A DNA stretch of 64,000 bases, taken from assembly GCF_027923585.1 (NCBI RefSeq), contig NZ_BRPL01000002.1, positions 372,001 to 436,000 on the forward strand, in the 5' to 3' direction. A program made the position numbers and the translations under genes. This document shows, piece after piece, positions 42,825 to 52,308 of this stretch. The notes under the pieces are model-generated. The model saw only the letters and a list, made by a program, of their open reading frames with translations. It had not been told where the DNA came from and did not search any database. This DNA is from Philodulcilactobacillus myokonensis. GTDB taxonomy: Bacteria > Bacillota > Bacilli > Lactobacillales > Lactobacillaceae. Position 1 is the first letter of the stretch. Each line of letters starts with the position of its first letter.

Positions 42825-43478
42825 ATGAAAGTATTTGTCATTGGAGCTCATGGACACGTTGGCCAAATTTTAGTGAATAAATTAGTTTCAAATGGGGATG
42901 AAGTCGTTGCTGGCTTAAGAACCAAAGATGAATTTGCTCCATATAAAAAAATGGAGCATGTTCAACCAGCTTTATTTGACCTTAAAGAAGATAAAAGCAA
43001 AATGATGCAAACATTTAAAGACAGTGATGCCGATGCCATTATCTTCTCTGCTGGTTCTGGCGGTAAGACTGACGATGCACAAACTGTATATATCGATTTA
43101 GACGGTGCAATCAAGAGTATGGATGCTGCTAAAATTGCCAACGTTAATCGATACGTAATGGTTAGTGCCATTGGCAGTGATGACCGTAGCTTTTGGAATC
43201 AGATGTCACAATTAATGCACGTTTACTACATTGCAAAGCACTATGCTGATGTTTACTTAAAAGATTCCGGATTAGATTACACCATTATTCGACCAACTAT
43301 TTTAACAAATGATAAGGGAACTGAAAAAATTGAATTAAATCCAACCAATGTTGGTAAAGCTAAAATTCCACGTGAAGATGTTGCTAATGTCTTGGTAAAT
43401 GTATTACATGATGATCATACCATTTGCCGTGATTATAATATTAGCGGTGGCGATACTAAAATTAGTGATTTATTTTAA
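42825..43478 (+). CDS. NAD(P)-binding atypical SDR (NmrA-like)
   Basis: 217 residues, opening with VFVIGAHGHVGQILVNKL (GxxGxxG), then SGGKTDDAQTVYIDLDGAIK and YTIIRPTILTNDKG. It ends in a short C-terminal lobe. Predicted single-domain oxidoreductase or redox-sensing protein; paralogue of the gene at 31.1 kb. ATG 42825 has AAGGAG eight bases upstream; an earlier in-frame ATG at 42801 lacks a site. Single-gene unit. Confidence 0.87.
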   Translation: MKVFVIGAHGHVGQILVNKLVSNGDEVVAGLRTKDEFAPYKKMEHVQPALFDLKEDKSKMMQTFKDSDADAIIFSAGSGGKTDDAQTVYIDLDGAIKSMDAAKIANVNRYVMVSAIGSDDRSFWNQMSQLMHVYYIAKHYADVYLKDSGLDYTIIRPTILTNDKGTEKIELNPTNVGKAKIPREDVANVLVNVLHDDHTICRDYNISGGDTKISDLF

Positions 43479-43496
43479 TAATTAATTAAAAAGATA

Positions 43497-43539
43497 AAAG
43501 CACTGAAATTTTGAATTGATCAAAATTTTCAGTGCTTTT
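43497..43539. terminator. bidirectional terminator
   Basis: AAAAGCACTGAAATTTTGA and TCAAAATTTTCAGTGCTTTT pair with one mismatch, between converging genes. Confidence 0.9.
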
Positions 43540-43548
43540 TTTAATCCG

Positions 43549-44775
43549 CTAATTAATTTCTTGATAATATTGTATGAGCTTATTCCTTAATTTTTTATCA
43601 TGGGCAAAAAGATACAATCCTTTGACACCGCGTTTCATTAAAACATTGACTGAATTTAAAATTAATTGATCCTTGATGCGTTTAAATTGCTTTGGATCTT
43701 GAAGGTCTTTTCTTTTCTTGAGTGACTCTGTATCGGTATATTTACTTAAATCAATTTTAACTTGGTTGGTTTTGGAATCTAAGTAGATGGGTGGACCTAA
43801 AATGACGCCAACATAATTTAAATCAAAACCTTGGCATGTAAACATAGATCCAACTTCATTGATGGTTTCCGGCAATTCAGCCCATGGGGTAGCGGTGTAA
43901 TTGTATTGATCCCATGGCATTTTAAAATTACCCTCGTGAATATAATGCTTGCCGCCATCTAAAGTAGAAGGGTAACCAGATGTAGAAACAATTCTGGAAG
44001 TGCCATATTTTTGATTCCTTTTTACGATCGCTTGTCGCATCTTTTCAGCATCATCGAATACCCTGAAGTCATATTTTGAGCCAACATTTTTTGGAAAATG
44101 AGTAAGGTGTTCGTCGGTGAAATGATTAATCCATTGAATTAAATCGTCACTGGCTGCCATTCTAAATTGATGGGTTAGATGATATTCACCATTAGTATAT
44201 GGTTTGATGATTTGATGAAGCCGATCAGTATTCCAAAAACTTTTGGTTCTTAACGTTTGTCTTGGATCAAAGACTAAAATGGTGATTTGTGATAAGTTAA
44301 TAATTTCTTGAAGTTGATTATGCTGATAAAAATTATTGTAGTGATCACCTTCAGAAAGGAGTAGGTGGGCTTCATCAATGACGGTAATATCAGAATGGGT
44401 ATGGTTTTTATGCGACTGGTTAATAAAGGATGTTGGCCGGTTGAAATTTTTCTTTAAAACGTGTTGTTCACCGCCAGCAATTTTTTTGTAGACCTTTAAA
44501 ATTTCCGGATGGTTAACTAAAAAATTATTTTGAGTTTTAAACAGGGGACTTTTAGAATCGGCGGCCATTTGCTGTAGATCGTAAAATAATTGACTTAGCA
44601 CAACACTTTTACCGGTTCCAGCATCACCATAGATTGTGAAAACAGCGTGTTGATTATCTTGTAAGTGTTGAATTGCAAACTGCTTAATTTGCTTTAATAG
44701 TCGTTGCTGTGCTTTTGTTAATTGATGTACGGGAGCTAATTTTTCAAAGGTTGAATTGGAATCCAACTTAATCAT
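43549..44775 (-). CDS. DUF2075 (Schlafen group 3-type) P-loop ATPase
   Basis: 408 residues. Walker A is IYGDAGTGKSVVL (about 48-60), Walker B ITVIDEAHLLL, helicase-like motifs VFDPRQTLR and LTHQFRM, and at the C-terminus LNSVNVLMKRGVKGLYLFAHD, the closing motif of DUF2075 proteins. A DNA/RNA helicase-like enzyme of unknown target, sometimes found in defence or stress loci; here its neighbours are housekeeping genes. ATG 44775 directly follows AAAGG, while an in-frame TTG nine bases further (44766) has better spacing and may be the true start. Confidence 0.85.
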   Translation of the reverse strand: MIKLDSNSTFEKLAPVHQLTKAQQRLLKQIKQFAIQHLQDNQHAVFTIYGDAGTGKSVVLSQLFYDLQQMAADSKSPLFKTQNNFLVNHPEILKVYKKIAGGEQHVLKKNFNRPTSFINQSHKNHTHSDITVIDEAHLLLSEGDHYNNFYQHNQLQEIINLSQITILVFDPRQTLRTKSFWNTDRLHQIIKPYTNGEYHLTHQFRMAASDDLIQWINHFTDEHLTHFPKNVGSKYDFRVFDDAEKMRQAIVKRNQKYGTSRIVSTSGYPSTLDGGKHYIHEGNFKMPWDQYNYTATPWAELPETINEVGSMFTCQGFDLNYVGVILGPPIYLDSKTNQVKIDLSKYTDTESLKKRKDLQDPKQFKRIKDQLILNSVNVLMKRGVKGLYLFAHDKKLRNKLIQYYQEIN

Positions 44776-44803
44776 CCTTTCAAATGATGCAAAATTTTCA
44801 ATA

Positions 44804-44843
44804 AAAAAACTCCGGAATTGAGATTTTCAATTTGGGAGTTTTT
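44804..44843 (-). terminator. terminator of pgcA
   Basis: AAAAACTCC and GGAGTTTTT arms with an inner AATTGA/TCAATT stem, 17 bases past the pgcA stop on the minus strand. Confidence 0.8.
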
Positions 44844-44859
44844 CTGATTTTGATTTTAA

Positions 44860-46602
44860 TTATTTAGTAACTTTTTGAATCAAGTTTTGAACTGCTTGTT
44901 CATATAACTTCAAGTGAAGGCTTGCTTCTTCGTTTGTTTTGGCGTTGATACCAATGTAGAACTTAACTTTAGGTTCAGTTCCTGATGGACGAACGGTTAA
45001 CCACGTTCCATCTTCCAACCAGAATTTCATCACGTTTGATTTTGGTAAATCAATCTTACTAGTTGATCCGTCAGCGTTCGTTTTGGTTGAACTTAAGAAG
45101 TCTTCAACGGCGTTAATCTTATGACCGCCAAATTCAGTTAAATGATCATTTCTTAAATTATCCATGACGTGAGCCATTTCTTTGTGAGCGTTAATTCCAT
45201 GGAACATTTTAGAAACGGTATTTTCTTTAAAGTAGCCATATTTTTTATAAATTGCCTGTAATCCATCATATAATGTCATGTTCTGTTGCTTATAGTAGGC
45301 GGCAACTTCTGCTAATAACATGGTTGATTGAATGGCATCTTTATCGCGAACAAATGGTTTGATTAAATATCCATAACTTTCTTCGAAACCAAATAAGAAG
45401 TGGTGGTCATGATTGGTTTCAAAATTCTTAATTTGCTGAGCAATGAATTTGAAGCCAGTCAAAACATTTTTAACGTGAATGCCATAGTTAGCAGCAATCT
45501 TGGTTGCCAATTCAGTTGAGACGATTGACTTAACAACGACGCCATCACTTGGTAAATCATTAGCATCCTGCTTGGCTTTTAAAATATAGTTTAAAAGAAC
45601 ACTTGCAATTTGGTTACCGGTCATTAATTGATAATCACCATTGGGTTGTCTAACGGCAGCGCCAAGACGATCAGCATCAGGATCAGTTGCAATTAAAACA
45701 TCGGCGCCTACTTTTTTGCCTAGTTTTTTGGCTAGATCAAAAGTTTGTGGGTACTCAGGGTTAGGGAACGGTGTGGTTGGAAATTCTGGATCGGCAACCG
45801 CTTGTTCAGGAACGATGTCATAGTTCATAAAACCAGCATCTTCCAATGCTCTTCTTGCAAGAACCTTACCAGTCCCATGAAGTGGTGTGTAAACAAATTT
45901 AAGATCCTTGCCAACCTTTTTAATTAAGTCGTGATTAACATTTACTGATTTGGCATCTGCTAGGTAAGCTTCATCAACTTCTTCACCAATGATACTTAAT
46001 AACTTCCTTTTTCTTAAGGTTTTGATTGGTGTCGTTGGAATTTCGAATAAGTGATCAGCTTTTCTAACGTATGAAGTAATTAAATCTGAAGCCTTTGGTG
46101 GCATTTGACCGCCATCTTGACCATAAATTTTATATCCATTATATTGCTTTGGATTATGACTAGCTGTAATCATAATTCCGGCGAAAGTATGAAGATGTCT
46201 AACGGTAAATGATAATTGTGGTGTGGGTCTGATGTCATCAAAAACGTAACTAGGAATTTTGTGACTACCTAATACCATGGCAGCTTGATATGCAAAATCC
46301 TTGGAGTTGTAACGGGAATCAAAACTAATGGCAACCCCGCGACCCTTATCCTTTGGATCTAAAGTATCCATATAGTTAGCTAAACCTTCAGTTGCTTGTC
46401 TGACGGTATAGATATTCATTCGATTGGTACCAGCACCCATGGTACCTCGCATTCCAGCAGTTCCAAATGATAGGAAACCGCCGAAAGCATCTTTAATTTC
46501 GTCTTCCCTGTTATACATTCCCGCTAATTCGCTTTTTAATGTTACGGGAAGGTCTTCTTGTTGGACCCAGTTTTGGTACTCTTTTTTTGCATCAATGCTC
46601 AT
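44860..46602 (-). CDS. pgcA: alpha-phosphoglucomutase
   Basis: 580 residues, alpha-D-phosphohexomutase superfamily, interconverting glucose-1-phosphate and glucose-6-phosphate. The phosphoserine loop is TASHNP with Ser148, the metal site DPDADR, the sugar-binding loop FGFEESYG, and the phosphate-binding RPSGTEPK at the C-terminus. Length fits PgcA/PGM2-like enzymes. It supplies UDP-sugar synthesis and takes G1P from phosphorolysis. ATG; ribosome site GAGAGGTT. Single-gene unit, with a striking 19-bp palindrome over its promoter. Confidence 0.95.
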   Translation of the reverse strand: MSIDAKKEYQNWVQQEDLPVTLKSELAGMYNREDEIKDAFGGFLSFGTAGMRGTMGAGTNRMNIYTVRQATEGLANYMDTLDPKDKGRGVAISFDSRYNSKDFAYQAAMVLGSHKIPSYVFDDIRPTPQLSFTVRHLHTFAGIMITASHNPKQYNGYKIYGQDGGQMPPKASDLITSYVRKADHLFEIPTTPIKTLRKRKLLSIIGEEVDEAYLADAKSVNVNHDLIKKVGKDLKFVYTPLHGTGKVLARRALEDAGFMNYDIVPEQAVADPEFPTTPFPNPEYPQTFDLAKKLGKKVGADVLIATDPDADRLGAAVRQPNGDYQLMTGNQIASVLLNYILKAKQDANDLPSDGVVVKSIVSTELATKIAANYGIHVKNVLTGFKFIAQQIKNFETNHDHHFLFGFEESYGYLIKPFVRDKDAIQSTMLLAEVAAYYKQQNMTLYDGLQAIYKKYGYFKENTVSKMFHGINAHKEMAHVMDNLRNDHLTEFGGHKINAVEDFLSSTKTNADGSTSKIDLPKSNVMKFWLEDGTWLTVRPSGTEPKVKFYIGINAKTNEEASLHLKLYEQAVQNLIQKVTK

Positions 46603-46950
46603 TTGTATATCTAACCTCTCAAACTATGAATATTGTACCTATATTATAGGTACGCTTTTATTCAAATAAATTGGCAGTATGAAACTCGATTACTGTTGTT
46701 GTGCACTTTTACATGCTTTGATAATTCAACATCATTATATCATATTATGAAAATGAACCAAGATTCATTTAAAAAAACAATTGAATTAAATGAATGATTT
46801 TTTATTCGGAAATTAAGGTAAATATGATTAATACTACAAATATAAATTATAAATTTCATTAAATTAGGAACTATTTTTAAATCATTCCTTTAATTGTTCG
46901 CTTATTCATGATACAATTTATTCATATTCAAATATATGGGGGTGTGATTC
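46603..46950. other. 348-base intergenic region between pgcA and ABC importer
   Basis: Divergent promoter region. On the pgcA side lies the 19-bp palindrome (46635-46653). In the middle is an inverted repeat AAATGAA/TTCATTT (46751-46770) without a T-run. On the right a TACAAT -10 at about 46911 precedes the importer operon. No open reading frame with a ribosome site and no RNA gene seen. Confidence 0.6.
46635..46653 (-). promoter_or_regulatory. pgcA -10 region inside a perfect 19-bp palindrome
   Basis: GTACCTATATTATAGGTAC: nine-base perfect arms around one central base. The minus-strand -10 TATAAT (46643-46648) lies inside it, so a bound dimer would cover the promoter. Regulator unknown. Confidence 0.65.
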
Positions 46951-47778
46951 ATGAAAAAACGAATGATTCTTTTGACTTTTCCAGGAATATTAGCATTATT
47001 ACTTTTTGTTGTCTTTCCGATGGTTCAAATTATTATACCAACTTTATCAGGTCAGGGTAGCTTTGGTTCACTTTATTTGAACTTCTTAAAAGATACATAT
47101 AATCAACGCATCATTTTGAGAACATTATGGATATCATTATTAACAACTATCATTGTGTTAATTATTGGGGTTCCGTTATCGCTATGGATTGCCAGGATGC
47201 ATCATCGAATTAAGAAAATCTTAATTTTAGTAATTCTTTTTCCAATGTTAACTAATCAAATTGTTTTAAATTTTGCTTGGATTATTTTACTTGGCAAGAA
47301 TGGAATCATTAATCATGTTTTACTTTCAATTCATCTTATTTCTAGACCGTTATCGCTCCTTTACAATAATACATCGATTGTAATTGGTTCTGTTTACCTG
47401 TTTATCCCAATTATGGTTGTATCGCTGTTAGGAAGTTTGTCCCATTTAAACATTGAAGTTGAAGAAGCAGCGACTGTTCTTGGTGCCCATCCATCAACAA
47501 CGTTTTTTAAAATTATTCTTCCACAGATTTCAACCGATATTTTAACTGGTGTAATCTGGGTATTTTCATGGACGATGACTTCATATACTACGCCACAATT
47601 GTTGGGTGGCAATGATGATTTGGTAATGTCGACTTTGATTTATCAACAAGCAATGACAGTTCAGAATTGGACGTTAGCTAGCGTAATTTCAATCGTTTTA
47701 ATTATTATTTCAGTTGGTTGCATTCTAATTATAAGAAGTCTGATTAAATTATTAGATCGGAGGGTTGCCCATGCATAG
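46951..47778 (+). CDS. ABC importer permease 1 (PotB-like)
   Basis: 275 residues, six spans, with the cytoplasmic EAA loop EEAATVLGAHPSTTFFKIILP that contacts the ATPase. Closest in layout to polyamine/iron/2-aminoethylphosphonate permeases (PotB class). First gene of a four-gene importer operon in the order permease-permease-ATPase-binding protein. ATG with GGGGGTG upstream. Confidence 0.85.
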   Translation: MKKRMILLTFPGILALLLFVVFPMVQIIIPTLSGQGSFGSLYLNFLKDTYNQRIILRTLWISLLTTIIVLIIGVPLSLWIARMHHRIKKILILVILFPMLTNQIVLNFAWIILLGKNGIINHVLLSIHLISRPLSLLYNNTSIVIGSVYLFIPIMVVSLLGSLSHLNIEVEEAATVLGAHPSTTFFKIILPQISTDILTGVIWVFSWTMTSYTTPQLLGGNDDLVMSTLIYQQAMTVQNWTLASVISIVLIIISVGCILIIRSLIKLLDRRVAHA

Positions 47779-48553
47779 CCACAAAGTTTTAAATGTGATT
47801 GGAACTGTAGCTATTCTATTCTTAGTTTTCCCATTAATTTTTATTATTATCACTTCATTCGGGACTGGTTCAACCATTGAATTTCCAATCAAGGGATTTA
47901 CTTTTAATTGGTATTTACATATTTTAGATCAACCCGATATGATTAGTGGATTAGAAACTAGCCTATTAGTCTCATTCATTGCGAGTGCATTTGGACTATT
48001 AATTGGCATTCCTGCTGTTTATGCAATGTTTAGAGGAGGTATTCATCATACAGCATGGTTTCAAATGTTATTTTTAAGCCCAACGTTTTTACCTGAAGTT
48101 GTGATTGGTTTTTCACTTTATCAGGGACTGATTATCACATTACATTGGCCGATGATGATTAGTTTAATTGTCGGATATTTTTTACTTGGCTTCCCATTTG
48201 TAATTCGTTTGGTTGGTGCCGGCTTGAATATGATGGATCCACATATGGAAGAAGCTGCTTGGATATCAGGATGTTCCAGATTAAAAGGCTTTTTTAAAAT
48301 CGTTTTACCAAATATTAAATCAAGCATTGCGGCAGCTTTTATTTTTTCATTTATTAATTCGTTTAACAGTATCCCAGTTACACTGTTTTTAAGTGGCCCT
48401 GGATTTAACATGTTGCCAACATCAATTTTAAATTACATGCAAGAAAATTATGATCCGACAATTTCCGCAATTTCAGTTATTTTAATGTTGATCACGACGT
48501 TAATTATGATGCTAATTAATCATTTTATGGGACTTAACCGTTTATTAAAATAA
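47771..48553 (+). CDS. ABC importer permease 2 (PotC-like)
   Basis: 260 residues, six spans, EAA loop EEAAWISGCSRLKGFFKIVLP. Start ATG 47771 follows GGAGGG by six bases and overlaps the first permease by eight bases, so the two are translationally coupled. N-terminal HSHKVLNVIGTVAILFLVFPLIFIIITSFG is typical of PotC-type subunits. Confidence 0.85.
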   Translation: MHSHKVLNVIGTVAILFLVFPLIFIIITSFGTGSTIEFPIKGFTFNWYLHILDQPDMISGLETSLLVSFIASAFGLLIGIPAVYAMFRGGIHHTAWFQMLFLSPTFLPEVVIGFSLYQGLIITLHWPMMISLIVGYFLLGFPFVIRLVGAGLNMMDPHMEEAAWISGCSRLKGFFKIVLPNIKSSIAAAFIFSFINSFNSIPVTLFLSGPGFNMLPTSILNYMQENYDPTISAISVILMLITTLIMMLINHFMGLNRLLK

Positions 48554-48579
48554 TCAATATGAAAACGAGGTAATCTATA

Positions 48580-49623
48580 TTGGCTGAAGTAACGATCAAA
48601 AATTTGGAATTATCGTATGATAAAAAACATGATGTATTATCTGATTTATCAATGAAAGTAAAAAATGGGGAGTTAGTCAGTATTTTAGGCCCTAGTGGTT
48701 GTGGTAAAACAACCACTTTGAGAATTATTGCAGGCTTATTGAAACCTGATCACGGGAATATTTTAGTTGATAATCACGATATCGGTAGAACACCAGTCTA
48801 TAAACGTGATTTTGGGATGGTTTTTCAAAGCTATGCGTTATTTCCACATTTAACTGTTTTTAGCAACGTTGCATTTGGACTGAAAATGCGTCATTTAAGC
48901 CGCCATGAAATTCAAAATAAGGTTAAACAAGTTTTAGAAATAACCAACTTAACTAATTTGGCCAAAAGATTTCCAAGTGAATTGTCAGGTGGCCAGCAGC
49001 AGCGAGTTTCACTAGCACGTGCCATTGTTGTCAATCCACGGGTTCTCTTAATGGATGAACCATTAAGTAATCTTGATGCTAAATTAAGGGTTGAAATGCG
49101 TGAAGACATTCGTAGTATTCAACAAAAATTACATATTACAACGATTTTTGTTACCCATGATCAACAGGAATGTTTTGCAATTTCTGATCACGTTGCCGTA
49201 ATGAATCATGGCAAATTTGAACAAATTGGCACGCCCCAAGATATTTATTATCATCCGCAAACTTTATTTGTTGCTCATTTTGTTGGTTATGAAAATTTCT
49301 TTAAAGTTGAAAAACAAATTGAAAATAATGAATATCAAGTTAATCATCAGGTCATCCATACTGATTTTGATCATTCATATGAACCTAAATATTTAACGAT
49401 TCGTCCGAATGAAATTGATCTTCATCAGCATAAAAACAATCAAATGAATGAATTTAATGGAAAGGTGGTGAACTTTAGTTTCTTGGGAGGTTCTTATCGT
49501 TACATGATTCAAACTGATTTAGGTTTACTTCAGGTTGATCAAAATGATAAAGACAAATTTGATGTTAATGATTCAGTCTATGTGTCATTAAATTCTCAAT
49601 TAGTAATACCATTATTAAAATAA
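48580..49623 (+). CDS. ABC importer ATPase (PotA-like)
   Basis: 347 residues. Walker A GPSGCGKTT (about 38-46), Q-loop VFQSYALFPHLTVFSNV, signature LSGGQQQRVSLARA, Walker B RVLLMDEPLSNLDAKLR, H-loop FVTHDQQE. The C-terminal TOBE-type domain (after about 235) carries the regulatory fold seen in PotA and FbpC. TTG start at 48580 with ACGAGGTAA upstream. Powers import through the two permeases. Confidence 0.9.
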   Translation: MAEVTIKNLELSYDKKHDVLSDLSMKVKNGELVSILGPSGCGKTTTLRIIAGLLKPDHGNILVDNHDIGRTPVYKRDFGMVFQSYALFPHLTVFSNVAFGLKMRHLSRHEIQNKVKQVLEITNLTNLAKRFPSELSGGQQQRVSLARAIVVNPRVLLMDEPLSNLDAKLRVEMREDIRSIQQKLHITTIFVTHDQQECFAISDHVAVMNHGKFEQIGTPQDIYYHPQTLFVAHFVGYENFFKVEKQIENNEYQVNHQVIHTDFDHSYEPKYLTIRPNEIDLHQHKNNQMNEFNGKVVNFSFLGGSYRYMIQTDLGLLQVDQNDKDKFDVNDSVYVSLNSQLVIPLLK

Positions 49624-49646
49624 TTAGGATAGGAGTTTCAAACGCA

Positions 49647-50690
49647 ATGAAAAAAATCAAAGGTTTAGTTATTGCTGGTGCTTCATTATTGTTAGCTGTC
49701 ATTTTAGTTGGCTGTGGTTCACAGAGTGGTAAATCACTTGTTGTTTCTACTTTTGGTAGTAGTACTCCTCAAAGAACGAGTGATATTTTTAATCCGTTTC
49801 ATCAAAAATCCGGGATTAAAATTAATCCACAATTCAGTAATGATCCCTCTCGATTTACTCAAATGGAAAAGAATCCTGACAGTAATGTTGACGTTGCAGA
49901 ATTATCAGAAAGTAATTCTGTCATTGGAATGCAGCATAATGTTTTTAAGAAATTGAATTTATCAAAAATTAAAAACTTTAAAGAACTATCGCCTGCTGCT
50001 CAAAGCGTTGCTAAAAAGACAGATAGTGTTCCATTTTCAGTTAATAGCATTGGAATTATGTATAATCCTAAGAAAGTCGGCAAAATTACTTCATTTAAGC
50101 AATTATGGTCTAGTAAATTAAGAAAAAAGATTGCAATCCCAACCATGTCTGGAACAGAAGGTCCTGGGATTTTAGCAATTGCCGGTGATGTTGCTAATAA
50201 GCCGATTGAAAAAGATGGTGGTGTTGGCGCATTTCAGGAACTAAAGGCATTAAAACCCAACATTTATAAGACATATTCAGAAGGTCCAGACTTAGTTAAT
50301 ATGGTTAAAAGTGGTCAAGTTGACGTAGCAATTATTGGTGATTATAACGTTAACATGCTGAAACAGGCCGATAAGAATCTACAATATACCATTCCAAACG
50401 GTACATATGCTAACTATGACATGCTTTCAATTTTAAAGAATAGTAAAAATGAAAAGAATGCATATAAATATATTAATTACCGTTTAAGTAAAGAAAGCCA
50501 AACTAAAGTTGCTCAAATGAATACTTTAAATGATCCGCCAGTTAACTCAAATGTTAAATTGTCTGGTGCTTCCGCAACTGATAAAACTTATGGTATGCCT
50601 TACAAAGTATCCAAGACCCTTGATTATAAATTCGTCAATAGTCATTTATCATCATGGATTAATAAGTGGAATCAAATCATTAATCAGTAA
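49647..50690 (+). CDS. ABC importer substrate-binding lipoprotein
   Basis: 347 residues. Lipoprotein signal peptide with lipobox LVGC (Cys23), then SLVVSTFGSSTPQR and a two-lobe type 2 binding fold; GTEGPGILAIAGDVAN and GQVDVAIIGDYNVNM are inter-lobe strands. It belongs to the PotD/iron/phosphonate binding cluster. The ligand cannot be fixed from sequence: spermidine/putrescine is one option, ferric iron or 2-aminoethylphosphonate others. Last gene of the operon; ATG with AGGAG twelve bases upstream. Confidence 0.85.
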   Translation: MKKIKGLVIAGASLLLAVILVGCGSQSGKSLVVSTFGSSTPQRTSDIFNPFHQKSGIKINPQFSNDPSRFTQMEKNPDSNVDVAELSESNSVIGMQHNVFKKLNLSKIKNFKELSPAAQSVAKKTDSVPFSVNSIGIMYNPKKVGKITSFKQLWSSKLRKKIAIPTMSGTEGPGILAIAGDVANKPIEKDGGVGAFQELKALKPNIYKTYSEGPDLVNMVKSGQVDVAIIGDYNVNMLKQADKNLQYTIPNGTYANYDMLSILKNSKNEKNAYKYINYRLSKESQTKVAQMNTLNDPPVNSNVKLSGASATDKTYGMPYKVSKTLDYKFVNSHLSSWINKWNQIINQ

Positions 50691-50712
50691 ATAATGTTAT
50701 AATAAATAACAT

Positions 50713-50746
50713 AAAAGATACCTTAATTTAATTAGGGTATCTTTTT
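50713..50746 (+). terminator. terminator of the ABC importer operon
   Basis: AAAAGATACC / GGTATCTTTT arms plus inner TTAA pairing, followed by T. Confidence 0.85.
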
Positions 50747-50840
50747 TATATTTATATTGCAATTATATTGGTTTGTAGATATAATATTAATTAATTCATG
50801 TAACTATATATAACATGAAAAATGACTAAAGGGATGAATA

Positions 50841-52232
50841 ATGATGAGAATTGAAGAAGATAGCGTTGGCAAAATGGAAGTTCCAGATAAGGCTTTATAT
50901 GGTATTCATGCACTAAGGGCGTTTTATAACTTTCCAATTACGAATGAAAAGGTTCAACCAGTATTAATTAAAAGCTTAATTCAAATTAAAAAAGCCGCAG
51001 CAATTACTAATCGGGATGCTAAGACACTCGACACTAAAAAAGCTGCGGCTATTATTTTAGCCTGTGATCATTTATTAAATCATTATGATCGATCTGCCTT
51101 TATTGTTCCGGCCATCCAAGGTGGTGCTGGAACATCAACTAATATGAACGTGAACGAAGTCATCGCTAATTTAGCAATGCGCTTAAATCGTAATGATATT
51201 AAGATTCATCCAAATGATGATGTTAACCAGTGCCAATCAACGAATGATACATATCCAACGGCGGGCAAAATTGCGATGTTATCATTATTGCCATCGCTCA
51301 TCGCTGCAATTAATAAATTAATTCATGCATTAAAATCGAAGGCAAAAGAATATCAAAATGCTTTAAAAGTTGGCAGAACCCAATTGCAAGATGCCGTACC
51401 AACTACTTTTGGTAATAGTTTTAACGCCTATGCTTCAATGTTTCATCGTGATCTTCACCGCTTAAATCAAGTTCAAGTTGACTTAAAATCAGTTAATTTG
51501 GGTGGTACTGCGATTGGAACGGGCATTAATACCAGTAGTTACTATACTTCTCATGTTGTTCCTAACCTTAGCCAATTAACAGGACTATCACTTTATCAAG
51601 CCGATAATTTGATTGACGCAACCCAAAATAGTGATAGTTTTGTTGAATTCTCCAGTGTAATGAAAGCACTTGCCGTTAATTTATCCAAGATGAGCAACGA
51701 CCTAAGACTTATGACCAGTGGTCCACAGGATGGGTTGAATGAAATTAATTTACCTAAGCGTCAAGCAGGCTCATCAATCATGCCCGGTAAAATTAATCCG
51801 GTCATTCCAGAAGTAGTTAACCAGGTTGCTTTTGAAGTGATTGGAAAAGATACGACGATTACAATGGCAGCTGAAGCTGGTCAACTAGAATTAAATGCAT
51901 TTGAACCGATTATGTTCAGAGATATTTTAATTAGTGAAACACATTTAACCAGGGCAATTGAAACATTAGTTGAACGCTGCATCAATGGAATCACCGTTAA
52001 TAAGGAATTAGATCAAAATGAAGTTAGTAAATCTGCCATTACAGCAACGGTTTTATCACCATACTTGGGATATGAAACTACCACTAAATTAATTAAGACT
52101 GCTTTGAAACACCACTATTCAGTTAAACAATTAGTTAGCGATAAACATTTATTAAATGATAAATTGTTAGATCATTTATTTAGCCCAGCGGTTTTAACAA
52201 ATGCCAAAATCAAGCAGATCATTAATAAATAA
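50841..52232 (+). CDS. aspA: aspartate ammonia-lyase (aspartase)
   Basis: 463 residues of the fumarase/aspartase superfamily. Opens RIEEDSVGKMEVPDKALYGIHALRA as in AspA; GGAGTSTNMNVNEVIANLA, HPNDDVNQCQSTNDTYPTA, GRTQLQDAVPTTFGN and signature GSSIMPGKINPVIPE, where the VIPE ending separates aspartase from FumC (NPTQ). It releases ammonia from aspartate and gives fumarate for FumC. Monocistronic. Start at ATG 50841 or the ATG three bases on; GGGATG upstream. Confidence 0.93.
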   Translation: MMRIEEDSVGKMEVPDKALYGIHALRAFYNFPITNEKVQPVLIKSLIQIKKAAAITNRDAKTLDTKKAAAIILACDHLLNHYDRSAFIVPAIQGGAGTSTNMNVNEVIANLAMRLNRNDIKIHPNDDVNQCQSTNDTYPTAGKIAMLSLLPSLIAAINKLIHALKSKAKEYQNALKVGRTQLQDAVPTTFGNSFNAYASMFHRDLHRLNQVQVDLKSVNLGGTAIGTGINTSSYYTSHVVPNLSQLTGLSLYQADNLIDATQNSDSFVEFSSVMKALAVNLSKMSNDLRLMTSGPQDGLNEINLPKRQAGSSIMPGKINPVIPEVVNQVAFEVIGKDTTITMAAEAGQLELNAFEPIMFRDILISETHLTRAIETLVERCINGITVNKELDQNEVSKSAITATVLSPYLGYETTTKLIKTALKHHYSVKQLVSDKHLLNDKLLDHLFSPAVLTNAKIKQIINK

Positions 52233-52308
52233 AACCTTATGTTTGATTTGCCTAATTAATATTTCTAAAATAAACTTGAATAGATGAGATGAATCGAGGT
52301 AATCATTC

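Noticed and set aside
46751-46770. Inverted repeat AAATGAA/TTCATTT as a terminator
   Set aside because: No T-run on either strand in the right place and no gene end nearby.
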